A program made the position numbers and the translations under genes. From Aradus depressus (lineage: Eukaryota; Arthropoda; Insecta; Hemiptera; Aradidae), in contig OY759223.1 in NCBI GenBank assembly GCA_963662175.1, forward strand, positions 3,939,549-4,003,548: a stretch of 64,000 nucleotides of DNA, in the 5' to 3' direction. How positions within the stretch are numbered: the first letter of the stretch is position 1; the number at the start of each line of letters is the position of its first letter. Of the stretch, positions 10,557 to 20,837 are shown in pieces. A model generated the notes under the pieces. That model was not told the origin of the DNA. It searched no databases and saw nothing but the letters and a program-made list of their open reading frames with translations.

Positions 10557-10791
10557 AAAGCTAATTTTTTATTTTTTAGTAGATTTCCATCAACATTGAA
10601 AAGATACTGTCGACTCTATTAATCGTTTTGAACTTTAATAGTTTGTGAATTCTCGTGATCTTTAAAAAATATTTTTGGCTTATATATGCTCAGATTTATT
10701 ACCTGATGATGGCTCAGTACCATCGATTGCCAATGAACAAAATATTGTTACCATCTCAGCTCTCTTCAATATGTACTTCTGTGTGTTTCAG

Positions 10792-11052
10792 GTCCCCTCT
10801 CCCCTGGATACACTTCGACGTCGATTGAAAGACTCCGGTGACCGGCCACCTCCTGACCTCTTGCTCTGCACCAGGGTTCTTCTTCGTCTGGCCCCCTCTG
10901 GACTCTTCGGATTCACAGTTCCTACACTCCGCCACTTGGCCAGGATTGTACTTCGCCAACATCTTCGGGACTCTCATCTGCTGCCCCATGGCATCCCGGA
11001 CCTAGGTCTGCCTCCACGTCTCATCAAGTATATCAACCTGGAGGAAGATTAA
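10792..11052 (+). CDS. ASB-like gene, last exon with SOCS box and stop
   Basis: The terminal exon starts at GTC after acceptor TGTGTTTCAG (ending 10791), in phase 0 with exon 2, and ends with TAA at 11050-11052. The 86 residues finish in a SOCS box. The Elongin-BC-binding part is PTLRHLARIVLRQ, and the Cullin5-box-like part is LGLPPRLIKYINLEED. Upstream, LLLCTRVLLRLAPSG and the ending YINLE resemble the C terminus of ASB17 proteins as I recall them, so this is ASB17-like rather than firmly named. It would recruit Elongin B/C and Cullin5 to ubiquitinate bound substrates. A database search of the joined three-exon product would settle orthology. Confidence 0.88.
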   Translation, partial: VPSPLDTLRRRLKDSGDRPPPDLLLCTRVLLRLAPSGLFGFTVPTLRHLARIVLRQHLRDSHLLPHGIPDLGLPPRLIKYINLEED

Positions 11053-12371
11053 ATTGATAATTTTTTTTATATTTTTTTTTTCTACGATATCGAAAAATAT
11101 CGTCATGTCATCTCAACTGTAATATATACATAAAATTAAAGTTTTGTCTGTACGTGGTACATACGCACACAGGCAGATATTATTATTATTTCTTTCATTT
11201 TTTGGATTTAGGAGGTTTGAAAACATGAAATTCCAGTGACAACACATGGGGTCAATCGACGCCACTGTCGTCGCAATTCTTCTATAATTCTCTCTCCAAT
11301 TGTATGTATGTTCCAAGTAGTGATGTAGGCGACTAGGGGGGGGGGGGGGGGTGGGGGGGGGGCCTTCCCCTCCTATGAGGTGAATATAAATAGTGTTGCG
11401 TGTTGGAGTTTTGCCTTGGTCGATATGACTTTCTTTCTGGCAAATCAACGCGACTTCACCCCCACATCAGACCAGGTTTCCATATTTGAAGGGGGGAGCC
11501 CGGGAAAACTTGTTGTCTACGAGGAGGGGGGGGGGGTTTCTGAGTTTTTCCAGGGCTATGTAACGAGCTCTTCTTGAAAATGTAGTTACCTCAGTATAAA
11601 TTCGAAGTTGGTTATTTGCATTTTGATGATACAGTTAGACTCCCTCGTAACCGACATTGTTGGCATTGACGTAGGCTTCTTTCATGGTTCCAGATATATC
11701 TTCTGACACTATTTCAAGATGCTTTTTCTTCAGGTCACAGTAAACATTGTGACCTGAAGATGGTGCCTGGTGGAATGGAATCTACTCTTAAAACTGGCAG
11801 AAAAATGTCACCTTTCTAAGTTCCGCAAAAAAATGAACCTGAATACAAAATTTAAATTAGAAATTTGACGAAAAACAAAATTTTCATGAAAATAGTTCAC
11901 TACAATATGCATATTTCCATTCTATAATCAATTACGATTTAATACAGTGGGGAGCTTCTAGCTCTAGTCCTAATATTTTCAGTCTTCAAATGAAAACACT
12001 AAGAATAACAAATATTTTTATTCAAAAAACAAACTTCAGAGAAATATTTTAAAAAAAAACTTAAGAGCTTTTCCTGCACTGTTTATATTTAAAGCATTAA
12101 CTGTCGTTAGAAAAAATATAAATATTTCCCCTCTGAATAATACTAGTCATGATATTTATGATGTCAGGAAGAAAGAAGAATTTCGAGTAACTAAACATTG
12201 TTCCTATGAAAGTGTAACATATGAATGAATTAACTTCTTTAGCGCCCTTTTCCACTACTTGACAGCAATATAATAAAAAAAATTAGAATTCATCTAAATA
12301 TCTTTATGTCAGAGGAAACCTATTCGGAAAATAAATTGTGTGCCCATTGTTCATGAAGAACCAATAATGGC
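11053..12371. other. 3' flank of the ASB-like gene
   Basis: AT-rich sequence with poly-G runs at 11335-11363 and a segment at 11424-11577 shared with 20364-20520 (ACTTTCTTTCTGGCAAATCA and ACCAGGTTTCCATATTTG). No gene recognised. Confidence 0.6.
11135..11140 (+). terminator. Possible polyadenylation signal of ASB-like gene
   Basis: An ATTAAA hexamer lies about 85 bases after the stop codon in AT-rich DNA. It is the nearest accepted variant signal; no transcript evidence is available. Confidence 0.35.
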
Positions 12372-12451
12372 CATAATAATATTATAATAAATTATAAAAA
12401 TAATATTATAATAAATTATAAAAATTATATTATAATAAATTATAAAAATTA
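12372..12451 (+). repeat. 24-bp AT tandem repeat, left part (Helitron target)
   Basis: About three copies of ATATTATAATAAATTATAAA plus AATT end at A12451, immediately before the Helitron. The same repeat resumes at 16628. Confidence 0.9.
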
Positions 12452-12599
12452 TCTATATTAATAAAGCTGAAACGGGGTTTGTGTGTTTGTTTGTGTGTTT
12501 GTTTGTATGTTTGTTCCAGCATCACGCCCAAACGGCTGGACGGATTTTTATGAAACTTCACATGTAGCATTCTTTTGAGCCCGATTGAATAATAGGCTA

Positions 12600-14010
12600 T
12601 GTCGCGTCCCAAAATTTTGAAGGGGAGGGGGGGTTGTAGGGGGGCCTAAGTATAAATATAGAGCTAGCTCATTAACGGTTGGTCGTATTGTCACGAAATT
12701 TCACATGTAGTATTCTTAAAGGCCAAATTGAAAAATATTGTGTGTGGCGTCCCAAAATTTTAAATGGGAGGGGGGGGTTGTGGGCGTAGGCCTAAATATA
12801 AAGATAGTGATAGATCTTTAACGGATGATCAGATTGTCATGAAATTTCACATGTAGTATTCTTAAAGGCCAAATTGAAAAATATTGGGTGTGGCGTCCCA
12901 AAATTTTAAATGGGAGGGGGGGTTGAGGGGGGGGGGCTAAGTATAAATATAGAGCTAGTTCATTAACGGTTGATCGTATTGTCACGAAATTTCCCATGTA
13001 GTATTCCTGAAGGCCAAATAGAAAAATAAGGTGTGTGGCGTCCCAAAGTTTTGAACGGGTGGGGGGTTTGGGGGGGGGGGGGCTAAATATAAATATAGAG
13101 CTAGCTCATTAACGGTTGATCGTATTGTCACGAAATTTCCCATGTAGTATTCCTGAAGGCCAAATAGAAAAATAAGGTGTGTGGCGTCCCAAAGTTTTGA
13201 ACGGGAGGGGGGGTTGTGGGGGGGCCTAAGTATAAATATAGAGCTAGCTCATTAACGGGTGGTCGCATTGTCACGAAATTTTCCATGTAGTATTCCTGAA
13301 GGCCAAATAGAAAAATAAGATGTGTGGTGTCCCAAAGTTCTGAACGGGTGGGGGGGTTGAGGGGGGGGGGGCTAAGTATAAATATATAGCTAGCTCATTA
13401 ACGGTTGATCGTATTGTCACGAAATTTCCCATGTAGTATTCCTGAAGGCCAAATAAAAATAAGGTGTGTGGCGACCCAAAGTTTTGAACGGGAGGGGGGG
13501 TTGTGGGGGGGGGGGGCTAAGTATAAATATAGTGGTAGCTCATTAACGGTTGGTCGTATTGTCATGGAATTTCACATGTTGTATTCTTAAAAGCCAAATA
13601 GAAATATAGGGTGTATAAGTCACAAAATTTTGAACGGGAGGATGGATTGATGGGGGCCTAAGTGTAAGTATAGTGATAAGTCATTAACGGATGATCGGAT
13701 TGTCACGAAATTTCACATGTAGTATTCATAAAGGCCAAATAGAAAAATAGGGTGTTTGACATCAAACAATTGTGAACGGGAGGGGGGTTATGGGGGTAGG
13801 CCTAAATTTGAAGATAGTGATAGGTCATTAACGGATGATTGGATTGTCATGGAATTTCACATGTAGTATTCTTGATGGCCAAATAGAAAAATACACTATG
13901 TGACATCTTAAAAATTTGGAGGGGGGGGGGGGGGGGGCTAAGCATAAAAATAATGCTGAATGATTAAAGGGCAATCGGATTGTCATGAATTTCACGTGTA
14001 GTAGTAGTAA
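12600..14010 (+). repeat. About 145-bp internal tandem repeats of the Helitron, ~10 units
   Basis: Each unit has TCATTAACGG(T/A)TG(A/G)TCG, then TTGTCACGAAATTTC, CATGTAGTATTC, GGCCAAAT, GTGTGGCGTCCCAAA and a G-run. Spacing of the AACGG motif is 141-150 bp. Two further units lie at 15790-16020. Confidence 0.9.
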
Positions 14011-14012
14011 CT

Positions 14013-14702
14013 GTGTATTCGCTGTGGGGTTCACTGTTGCAAGACATTCACTAGCTGTGTTGCCCAGCGTTCCGAACTTCGTACTAGCTGTGGGGTCCGC
14101 TGTTGCAAGGCACATACTAGATGTGGTGCCCAGGGTTCCTAACTTCGTACTAGCTGTGGTGTCCGCTGTTGCAAGGCACATACTAGATGTGGTGCTCAGC
14201 GTTCCTAACTTCGTACTACCTGTGGGGTCCGCTGTTGCAAGGCACATACTAGCTGTGTTGCCCAGCGTTCCGAACTTCGTACTAGCTGTGGTGTCCGCTG
14301 TTGCAAGGCACAAACTAGATGTGGTGCTCAGCGTTCCTAACTTCGTACTAGCTGTGGGGTCCGCTGTTGCAAGGCACATACTAGATGTGGTGCCCAGGGT
14401 TCCTAACTTCGTACTAGCTGTGGTGTCCGCTGTTGCAAGGCACATACTAGATGTGGTGCTCAGCGTTCCTAACTTCGTACTACCTGTGGGGTCCGCTGTT
14501 GCAAGGCACATACTAGCTGTGTTGCCCAGCGTTCCGAACTTCGTACTAGCTGTGGGGTCCGCTGTTGCAAGGCACATACTAGATGTGGTGCTCAGCGTTC
14601 CGAACTTCGTACTAGCTGTGGGGTCCGCTGTTGCAAGGCACATACTAGATGTGGTGCCCAGGGTTCCTAACTTCGTACTAGCTATGGTGTCCGCTGTTGC
14701 AA
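14013..14702 (+). repeat. 33/66-bp tandem array in the Helitron (21 half-units)
   Basis: Alternating 33-bp units, TACTAGCTGTGGGGTCCGCT type and TACTAGATGTGGTGCCCAG type, form 66-bp dimers. Dimers 2-4 and 6-8 are the same series, giving a 264-bp higher-order period. The 33-bp length keeps frames open on both strands (240 and 271 codons), which are repeat artefacts. Units resemble the reverse complement of the Helitron 3' end (CTAGCAGTAATACCCGGCGA). Confidence 0.92.
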
Positions 14703-15646
14703 ATTAATACAGCTATGTTGGTAGATAGGCAGCATCCAGAAACGAAGATGGTCAACAAAAGAAAGATTCAGATGTATCGGGAAAGTCCCATCCGAAGGAC
14801 GACGTGCTCAAAGTTATTTTTATCTTCCCGATTAAAACATCTGACCTAAGTGACTTGGCTAGATTTCTAAATGGCGATCCTGAGCTCGGTAAACTCCATT
14901 CTTCAAATTTCTCGCTTTTAAACGGTTTTTAGTTTTAATATTTGTTAAAACTGATGAACAACCGAATTATCTGAATCCTACACAAAAATCGAAATAAAAA
15001 TGTTTTTCGAAAAAGTCGGGCGAAATCCCATTCATCAAATTTCTTGCTTTTTAACAGTTTTTAGATTTAATATTTGTTAAAACTGATATACAGATTCAGA
15101 TATATCGGGGAAGTCCCATCCGAAGGACGACGTGCTCAAATTTATTTTTAACCTAAGTGAAATTTCAGCTACCCAGGTTTAGATACATAACATACGACTC
15201 ATTATCCAGTACCTGACATACAAAAAGGCCCTCGATCATAGTTTGAAGTCCAATCCTAAGGACGACGTGCTCAAGTTATTTTTAACGTAAATGAAATTTC
15301 AGTTACCCAGATTTAGATACATAACATACGACTCATTATCCAGTACCTGACATACAAAAAGGCCCTCGATCATAGCTTAAAGCCCAATCCGAAGGACGAC
15401 GTGCTCAAATTTATTTTTATCTTCCCGATTAAAATATCTGAGCTAAGTGACTTGGCTAGACTTCTAAATGGCGATCCTGAGCTCGGTAGACTCCATATGT
15501 ATGGTAAAATAAGTTACCGTTTGGTTCCAACTAAAATTATCAAGGAAGAAATGTGGAATATAAGAGTGGGCTTTGGAGATGGTAGTAGGAAGTTGGCAGG
15601 AGTGTTGGGTGATGTCACGTACCCTATGTTGAGCGGAACGTTTAAG
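14703..15646 (+). other. Captured segment between the two Helitron halves
   Basis: Contains four copies of a SINE-derived phrase (AAGGACGACGTGCTCAA at about 14797, 15123, 15258 and 15391), a 134-bp tandem duplication (15117-15405) and a duplicated block carrying GACTTGGCTAGA and ATGGCGATCCTGAGCTCGG at 14848-14892 and 15448-15487. It reads as foreign DNA trapped between two Helitron copies. Confidence 0.6.
15413..15646 (+). CDS. Coding-like fragment captured in Helitron, unassigned
   Basis: A plus frame encodes text such as LSDLARLLNGDPELGRLHMY and VGFGDGSRKLAGVLGDVTYP, with normal composition, until it runs into the second Helitron 5' end at 15647. A shorter diverged copy of its beginning lies at 14825-14895. 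I do not recognise the family. It may be a captured host or transposon gene fragment; no start or splice site is evident. Confidence 0.35.
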
Positions 15647-16627
15647 TCTATATTAATAAAGCTGAAACGGGGTTTGTGTGTTTGTATGTTTGTTCCAGCA
15701 TCACGCCCATACGGCTGGACGGATTTTTATGAAACTTCACATGTAGAATTCTTTTGAGCCCGATTGAATAATAGGCTATGTCGCATCCCAAAATTTTGAT
15801 CGGGAAGGGGGGTAGTAAGGGGGGCCTAAGTATATAAATAGTGCTAACTCATTAACTAATGGTCGAATTGTCATGAAATTTCACATGTAGTATTTTTAAA
15901 AGCCAAAAAGGAAAAAAAAGGTGTGTGGCGTCCCGAAGTTTTGAACGGGAGGGGGGTTGTGGGGTAGGCGTAAATTTGAAGATAGTGATAGATCATTTAC
16001 GGATGATCGGATTGTCATGAATTTCACATGTAGTAGTAACTATGTATTCGCTGTGGGGTCCGCTGTTGCAAGGCATTTACAAGCTGTGGTGCACAGCGTT
16101 CCTAATATCGTACTAGCTGTGGGGTCCGCCGTCGCAAGGCACATACTAACTGAGATGCCCAGCGTTCCTAACACTAGCTGTGGGGTCCGCCGTTACAAGA
16201 CACTTACTAGCTGTGGTGCCCAGCGTTCCTAACTACGTAATAGCTGTAGGGTCCGCCGTCGCAAGGAACATACTAGCCGTGGTGCCCAGCGTTCCTAACT
16301 ACGTACTAAATGTGGGGTCCGCCGTCGCAAGGCACATACTAGCTGTAATGCCCAGCGTTCCTAACTTCTTACTAGCTGCGATGCCCAGCGATGCCAAGTA
16401 TTCACTAGCTGGGGTTTCCGCCGTTGAAAGGCGCATACTAGCTGTGGTGCCTAGGGGTCTTAAAAACCTACTAGCGTTACTATAGTTGAAGGACTATAAG
16501 CCTTATTCCGTATGAATAATCGAAAATTATAACATCATGAATGTGGTGTCGAAGGATTGAATAGACTTACAGGAGATATTGAGAGAAAATTCAAAGTTCC
16601 CCGGGCATCGCCGGGTATTACTGCTAG
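15647..16627 (+). mobile_element. Inner Helitron copy (second 5' end to shared 3' end)
   Basis: TCTATATTAATAAAGCTGAA at 15647 repeats the outer 5' end and is followed by the same GGACGGATTTTTATGAAACT block, two ~145-bp units, a 33-bp array and the only 3' hairpin. This is a complete short non-autonomous Helitron, suggesting the upstream copy lost its own 3' end. Confidence 0.8.
16030..16480 (+). repeat. Second, older 33-bp array of the Helitron
   Basis: About 13 units of the ACTAGCTGTGGTGCCCAGCG type, more diverged than the 14.0-14.7 kb array. One unit near 16371, CTAGCTGCGATGCCCAGCGA, is very close to the inverted Helitron terminus. Confidence 0.88.
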
Positions 16628-16705
16628 TATTATAATAAATTATAAAAATTATATTATAATAAATTATAAAAATTATATTATTATAAATTAAAAAAATTAT
16701 AATAT
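16628..16705 (+). repeat. 24-bp AT tandem repeat, right part
   Basis: Continues the array broken by the Helitron, starting TATTATAATAAATTATAAA; about two good units then decay. Confidence 0.9.
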
Positions 16706-16796
16706 AATACATTTTATATTATAAAAGTCATGTTTCATATATGCATCTTTCATTTTTATATATTTTCCTGGCTGAGGCCCTCCACCAGTATCCTAT

Positions 16797-17182
16797 ATGA
16801 GGAGTTTGGAGCCAGAGCGGACCAACCCACAATTTTTCGGAAAATGAGTTATTACCATCCTGGTGTTGGCATAGGTTCCCTTTTTTTCAAAACCAGTGTG
16901 GATCACTTAGTTTCTTCACTTCAGTGATAGATAGCAGCACTTTAAGTTTAGTCCACAAATATTTTGGGCATATATTTTCAGTCACGATGGATCTTACGGC
17001 CTTCAAAAACTTTATAGAACACAAAAAGGGGTCACTCATCCAATACTATTCTAAAATTTCAAATATAAATAAATATTTGGGGCCCATTTATGGAGATAAA
17101 CGAAATGTACTCAATTTTCAATTGCCATTTTCTTCCTGTTCAGTTTCAACCAGTTGGTCCGCTCTGGCTCCAAACTCCTCAT
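16797..17182. repeat. Element bounded by a perfect 30-bp inverted repeat
   Basis: Arm 1 (16797-16826) begins ATGAGGAGTTTGGAGCCAGA and arm 2 (17153-17182) is its exact reverse complement; 326 bases lie between. It may be a small MITE or foldback; no clear target duplication is seen. No known transposase ends match. Confidence 0.8.
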
Positions 17183-18340
17183 GTGTTCTATCATGTTTTT
17201 AATTTTATTATAATTATTTGTCTTTTACTTTATTGCTTATTTATAAATAGGCCTACTTTATTGTTTATTTATAAATAGGCATGTAATTTCATCGAAATAA
17301 CACCATGAAGATAGAAAAATCTCAATGAAATATCACCATCTTAAAGAAGTATAAATGTTTATGATTAAAAATTTAATTAAAATAATATTTATTAATATCT
17401 GGAATTTTATATTCACTTATTTCCTATTATTAATTTATTTAATTTATTATAATAATTACTATTATTAATTTTTATGTGTTTGTATTGTAAGGCTTATTAT
17501 CGGTTCATGTATATCATTTATAGGCTACTTTGATGTATTAAATTATATGACATCCAATTACCATCCATATTATAGTTTAACAGAGATAAATATTATTGTT
17601 TTATTGTGTTCCCAGAAACTATTATTATTTTTTTTTTTTTTTTTTCATATTTGGAAAACATGAAATCCCAGAAAAAACTCAACTTCTAATTTTTGATGGT
17701 TTGCATAACTTCTACTTCATTCCGTGTAGCTGCGTAAATAATAGTGGATCACAGGCAGTGTACATCACCAGCTGAAATTGATAGCTCTCCTTCTAAGACC
17801 AAATTATGGATTTTACTGAAAATCATGTGTCTTACTCAGACATTTCTCACAACCCTCACATGAAATTCCATGTCATTACAATACTACTTTAAGGAATTTC
17901 TAAGAAATTAATATGACAATTTTAAGTTAATAATTATTCATTATATCACACATAATCTTCCCTCCAACCAGCTAGTTAGTTATTCTGACTCATGCCCGGG
18001 CTTTAGTTAACTACGATTATCGTCTACTAGCAGAGCGCTCTTCAGTCGCTCTGGTGGACATGAGCAAGATATAACTTAAATTTTTTAAAAAATGGCCAAA
18101 ATATAAAACAAAAAATATTTAATTAGTTTTAAGAATTTAGTTTTTAAGATTTTTCTTTTGATTTTTGTTTGTTTCCATGTTTTGTTTTTTAATTTTAATA
18201 ATGTAGATTTAAGAAAATAAACCCAATATTTGTTCTCTAAAATTCTATTCTATTCATTTTCCCTGTTGGCCCAGTAAGATTATTTGAAAACCTTTGGATT
18301 AGATTTTATATTTTTGCAAAATTTAGAAGACAAGATGGCA
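17183..18340. other. AT-rich intergenic, with family B end and SINE scrap
   Basis: A family B 3' end lies at 17440-17610 (TAGGCTACTTTGATGTATTA and TTTAACAGAGATAAATATT). A minus SINE tail fragment lies at 17980-18066. The rest shows nothing recognisable. Confidence 0.55.
17980..18066 (-). repeat. SINE tail fragment
   Basis: Reverse of CATGTCCACCAGAG...CCCGGGCATGAGTC; only about 80 bases remain. Confidence 0.7.
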
Positions 18341-18349
18341 TCTCTTTAG

Positions 18350-18540
18350 AAATCCAAATGACAAGTTTATTAATTGAAATTTTTTAAAAATATACATGCA
18401 CTTTCTTCAAAATTGCACATCTTGAACTTTTGATACGTTTTTAGGGCCCTTTTCGAAAAAGTACTGCAGAAATCAAAATTTAGTAAAAGAAAAGAGATAA
18501 AATGTCTACAGGAAATGTGGTGATTTATTGTTTAAATTGT
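18350..18540 (+). repeat. Dispersed repeat (family E), first copy
   Basis: Shares AATTGAAATTTTTTAAA, TTGCACATCTTGAACTTT, AGGGCCCTTTT and CTACAGGAAATGTG with 40673-40850. Element type unknown. Confidence 0.65.
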
Positions 18541-18922
18541 TTGTTTATATAATTATCTGTTTAATTTTATTAATTATTTATCTAATTATTATTTATTTAG
18601 TTTTATTTAACACTTAAACCTTTTCTGTAATTACCACAGATGAATGTTGAATAATGTTTTCTTTCTGTCTACATATCTCGAATAAGCGACAGATCGATCC
18701 GGATGGAGGTGCAGCTAATTTCTTGTCATTTTAAATTGAACATTCCTTCCAAGATTCTTAGGAAATTAGTTCTTTGTTGTCATCTCTCTTCGTTTTCAGG
18801 CAAATAGTCTCTGACTTGGTACATCAGAGGAGTGAGGGAAAAGTTTTGAGATCCTGGGCTGCTATTTATAACATCTTAGTAGGTATCTTGTTTAATTAAG
18901 CAGCCAAAATTAGTTATATTGT

Positions 18923-18936
18923 TTAACCCTCCTGCC
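18923..18936. mobile_element. Probable piggyBac-like terminal end
   Basis: TTAA (18923-18926) followed by CCCTCCTGCC: the target tetranucleotide and CCC-start typical of piggyBac elements. It lies 0.6 kb beyond the stop codon of the piggyBac-like pseudogene. The opposite end was not found. Confidence 0.4.
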
Positions 18937-19503
18937 ACAACTTGGATTGCAGTCACAAATCCCACAACATGATGTCGGATACGACATAGCCCATAAAATA
19001 AATATAAATTGTTTTAAAATCACCTATATTGGTTGGGAAAAATTAAATATAGTCTTTTGAAAAGTATTATATTGATTTATTTTTTGGCAACAATAACATA
19101 AATTTGTGTTTTGAGGTATAAAACATCCTTAGAACAAAAGGCTTCAAATACAGGAACTTATATTTTTTTATTGCCCCAGCCAAATATTTTCAAATTTACA
19201 AATGAATAAAAAAAATACAATGTGTTTGACTTTATTTAAAATATAACTTATTATTTATAATAAAACAGGATTGTATTTTTTATTATCAACAGCATTACTT
19301 ATAAGTAATTGTTCTTAGGGAAATAAAATTTCTTAACAAAAAAAACGAGATTGACTAGTACTTGTACTTAATAAAAAATACTAACGGGAACGAAACGAAT
19401 AATAAAACAATGTATGAAACTAATGTATGTAACTTTCGTATAAACGTAAATTAAATAAAGAAAGCCCAAAGCATAGATAGAACACATAACAGCCTTTTTA
19501 TCT

Positions 19504-19895
19504 CTATTCCTCTTGGTTTACACATCCTGGACAAAAAACTATTTTGTGTTCTCCATATACACTACTTTTGCATTTGAAGCAATGGTGATTCCCCCTCCGA
19601 TTTTTCTTACGGTCATAGAAGGCACATTTGCCAGGCCTTGAAGAAGTTGACAAGTCGTCAGTCGGTTGTTCTTGGGGTATTTCCTCTCCTAAAAGATTCC
19701 TGATATCCTTCCTGAGTTTCTTCTGTAAGCTTTTTCATTCTTTCTCTCATAAGTGGTTTGACAAGAAAAAATGCAAGAGATTTTAAAAACTGCATACGAT
19801 AGGTAAAACTCTTAGATACATCAGGGCAATTCAATTTGTGGATGACGTATGCCTTCAAAGTCGCTGCATCTACGATGCCATCAAAATACCTCAGA
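19504..19895 (-). pseudogene. piggyBac-like transposase, C-terminal remnant
   Basis: Minus-strand text reads RWPLRYFDGIVDAATLKAYV and CPDVSKSFTYRMQFLKSLAF, matching the final part of the DDE domain of PGBD transposases. After a frameshift near 19700 it reads RPGKCAFYDRKKNRRGNHH, CFKC and VFCPGC, the C-terminal cysteine-rich zinc domain, then a stop at 19504-19506. Upstream catalytic aspartates are not recoverable. It is a dead fragment on the same element as the TTAA-CCC end at 18923. Confidence 0.78.
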
Positions 19896-20363
19896 GGCCA
19901 GCGGTTTTTTTTTCTTGTGACGGATTTCTCAACTCAATAATCTTAACAACTGCCAATGTTTTCAATGTATACACACGACATTTTATGTTAGGATTGAAAA
20001 GTTCTATTGAATTTCAGCAGTCGATTAATTGTCGGAAAATATGAATTTCCGTTGAATAATTCAACATCAAATTTCAGCGAGTCAACTGCGGAGGCAACAG
20101 GTTCAGTGTGTTTTTTTACGCTTCACTGTGATAATTGTTGGTTTTTTTTTTCCAGCTTGTGAGGCCCGAAGAATGGACGTTGAAGTGTCCTGGAAATATT
20201 GTCAAATGAAGTTGAAAACACCTCTGAAAGAAATGTGGCGAAAAAGTAACCAACAATATGTACATGTTAGCGAAAATATATACACAGGAAATCGCACTTT
20301 TTTTTGTTACTTCACATTCACATGTGGACTGGACGAAGTTTGTTGGGTTTTGGATGATTGATG

Positions 20364-20575
20364 TAACTTTCTTTCTGGAAAATCAATGCGAGCGAGAAAA
20401 TCATGCCCGACCAGGTTTTCATATTTCCACCAGGTAGAGAGGCGGCTAAAGGAAGGTGTTTTCTGGGACTACGTGACGAGAATAGCCCATCCGGGAAAAT
20501 ATAAAGCTTTCCTTGAAAACGTACTTAGGTACCCATGTAAATTTGCTGCTTCATACATTTCTAAAATAAAGGCTC
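20364..20575 (+). repeat. Dispersed repeat shared with 11424-11577
   Basis: ACTTTCTTTCTGGAAAATCA, then ACCAGGTTTTCATATTT and TGACGAGAATAGCC align with the 11.4-kb copy. A preceding open stretch (20173-20361) is unassigned. Confidence 0.5.
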
Positions 20576-20837
20576 CTTTGATTTTATAGTCATAAAGTTG
20601 TATTTTTGTCGAATTTAACCATGTAAGGAAAGTTTCTGAATGCAGATTTATGTTATCTCAGAAATAGAATTTAGAGCGGGGATTCCCAACCAGTTGGTCG
20701 CTCCACCGAACCTCCACGTGGGTAACAGTACAATTTTATGGTTTGGGTCGAGACCCACATTTTCGATCTCTTTAGGGGTCTAAGTACATTTTCTAATATA
20801 TCGCTTATAAATAAAAGAATGTTCAGAATTAAAAATA

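Larger units (their letters stand above)
4832..10791 (+). other. Intron 2 of ASB-like gene (6.0 kb)
   Basis: Bounded by GTAGGA and TTTCAG. It holds family C repeats (4925-5516), a GC-richer patch (5549-5740), a G-rich minisatellite (6298-6991), a poly-C run (7090-7121), a 78-bp duplication (8291-8448), a full SINE (8811-9155) and a perfect hairpin (10405-10556). The remaining AT-rich parts (5745-6290, 7125-8280, 9160-9525) show nothing I recognise. An antisense open stretch at 9553-9843 is unassigned. Confidence 0.8.
12452..16627 (+). mobile_element. Composite non-autonomous Helitron (4.2 kb)
   Basis: The 5' end is TCTATATTAATAAAGCTGAA; the 3' end is a GC hairpin (CCCGGGCATCGCCGGG, 16600-16615) followed by TATTACTG and terminal CTAG (16624-16627), as required for Helitrons. 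It sits between A12451 and T16628 with no target duplication, and joining the flanks regenerates the AT repeat exactly. A second 5' end occurs at 15647. No Rep/helicase is encoded, so it depends on an autonomous partner. Confidence 0.88.

Noticed and set aside
13828..14707. Long open frames on both strands (271 and 240 codons) with 11/22-residue repeats
   Set aside because: They exist because the 33-bp tandem unit is a multiple of three and stop-free; no start context, splice signals or family match.
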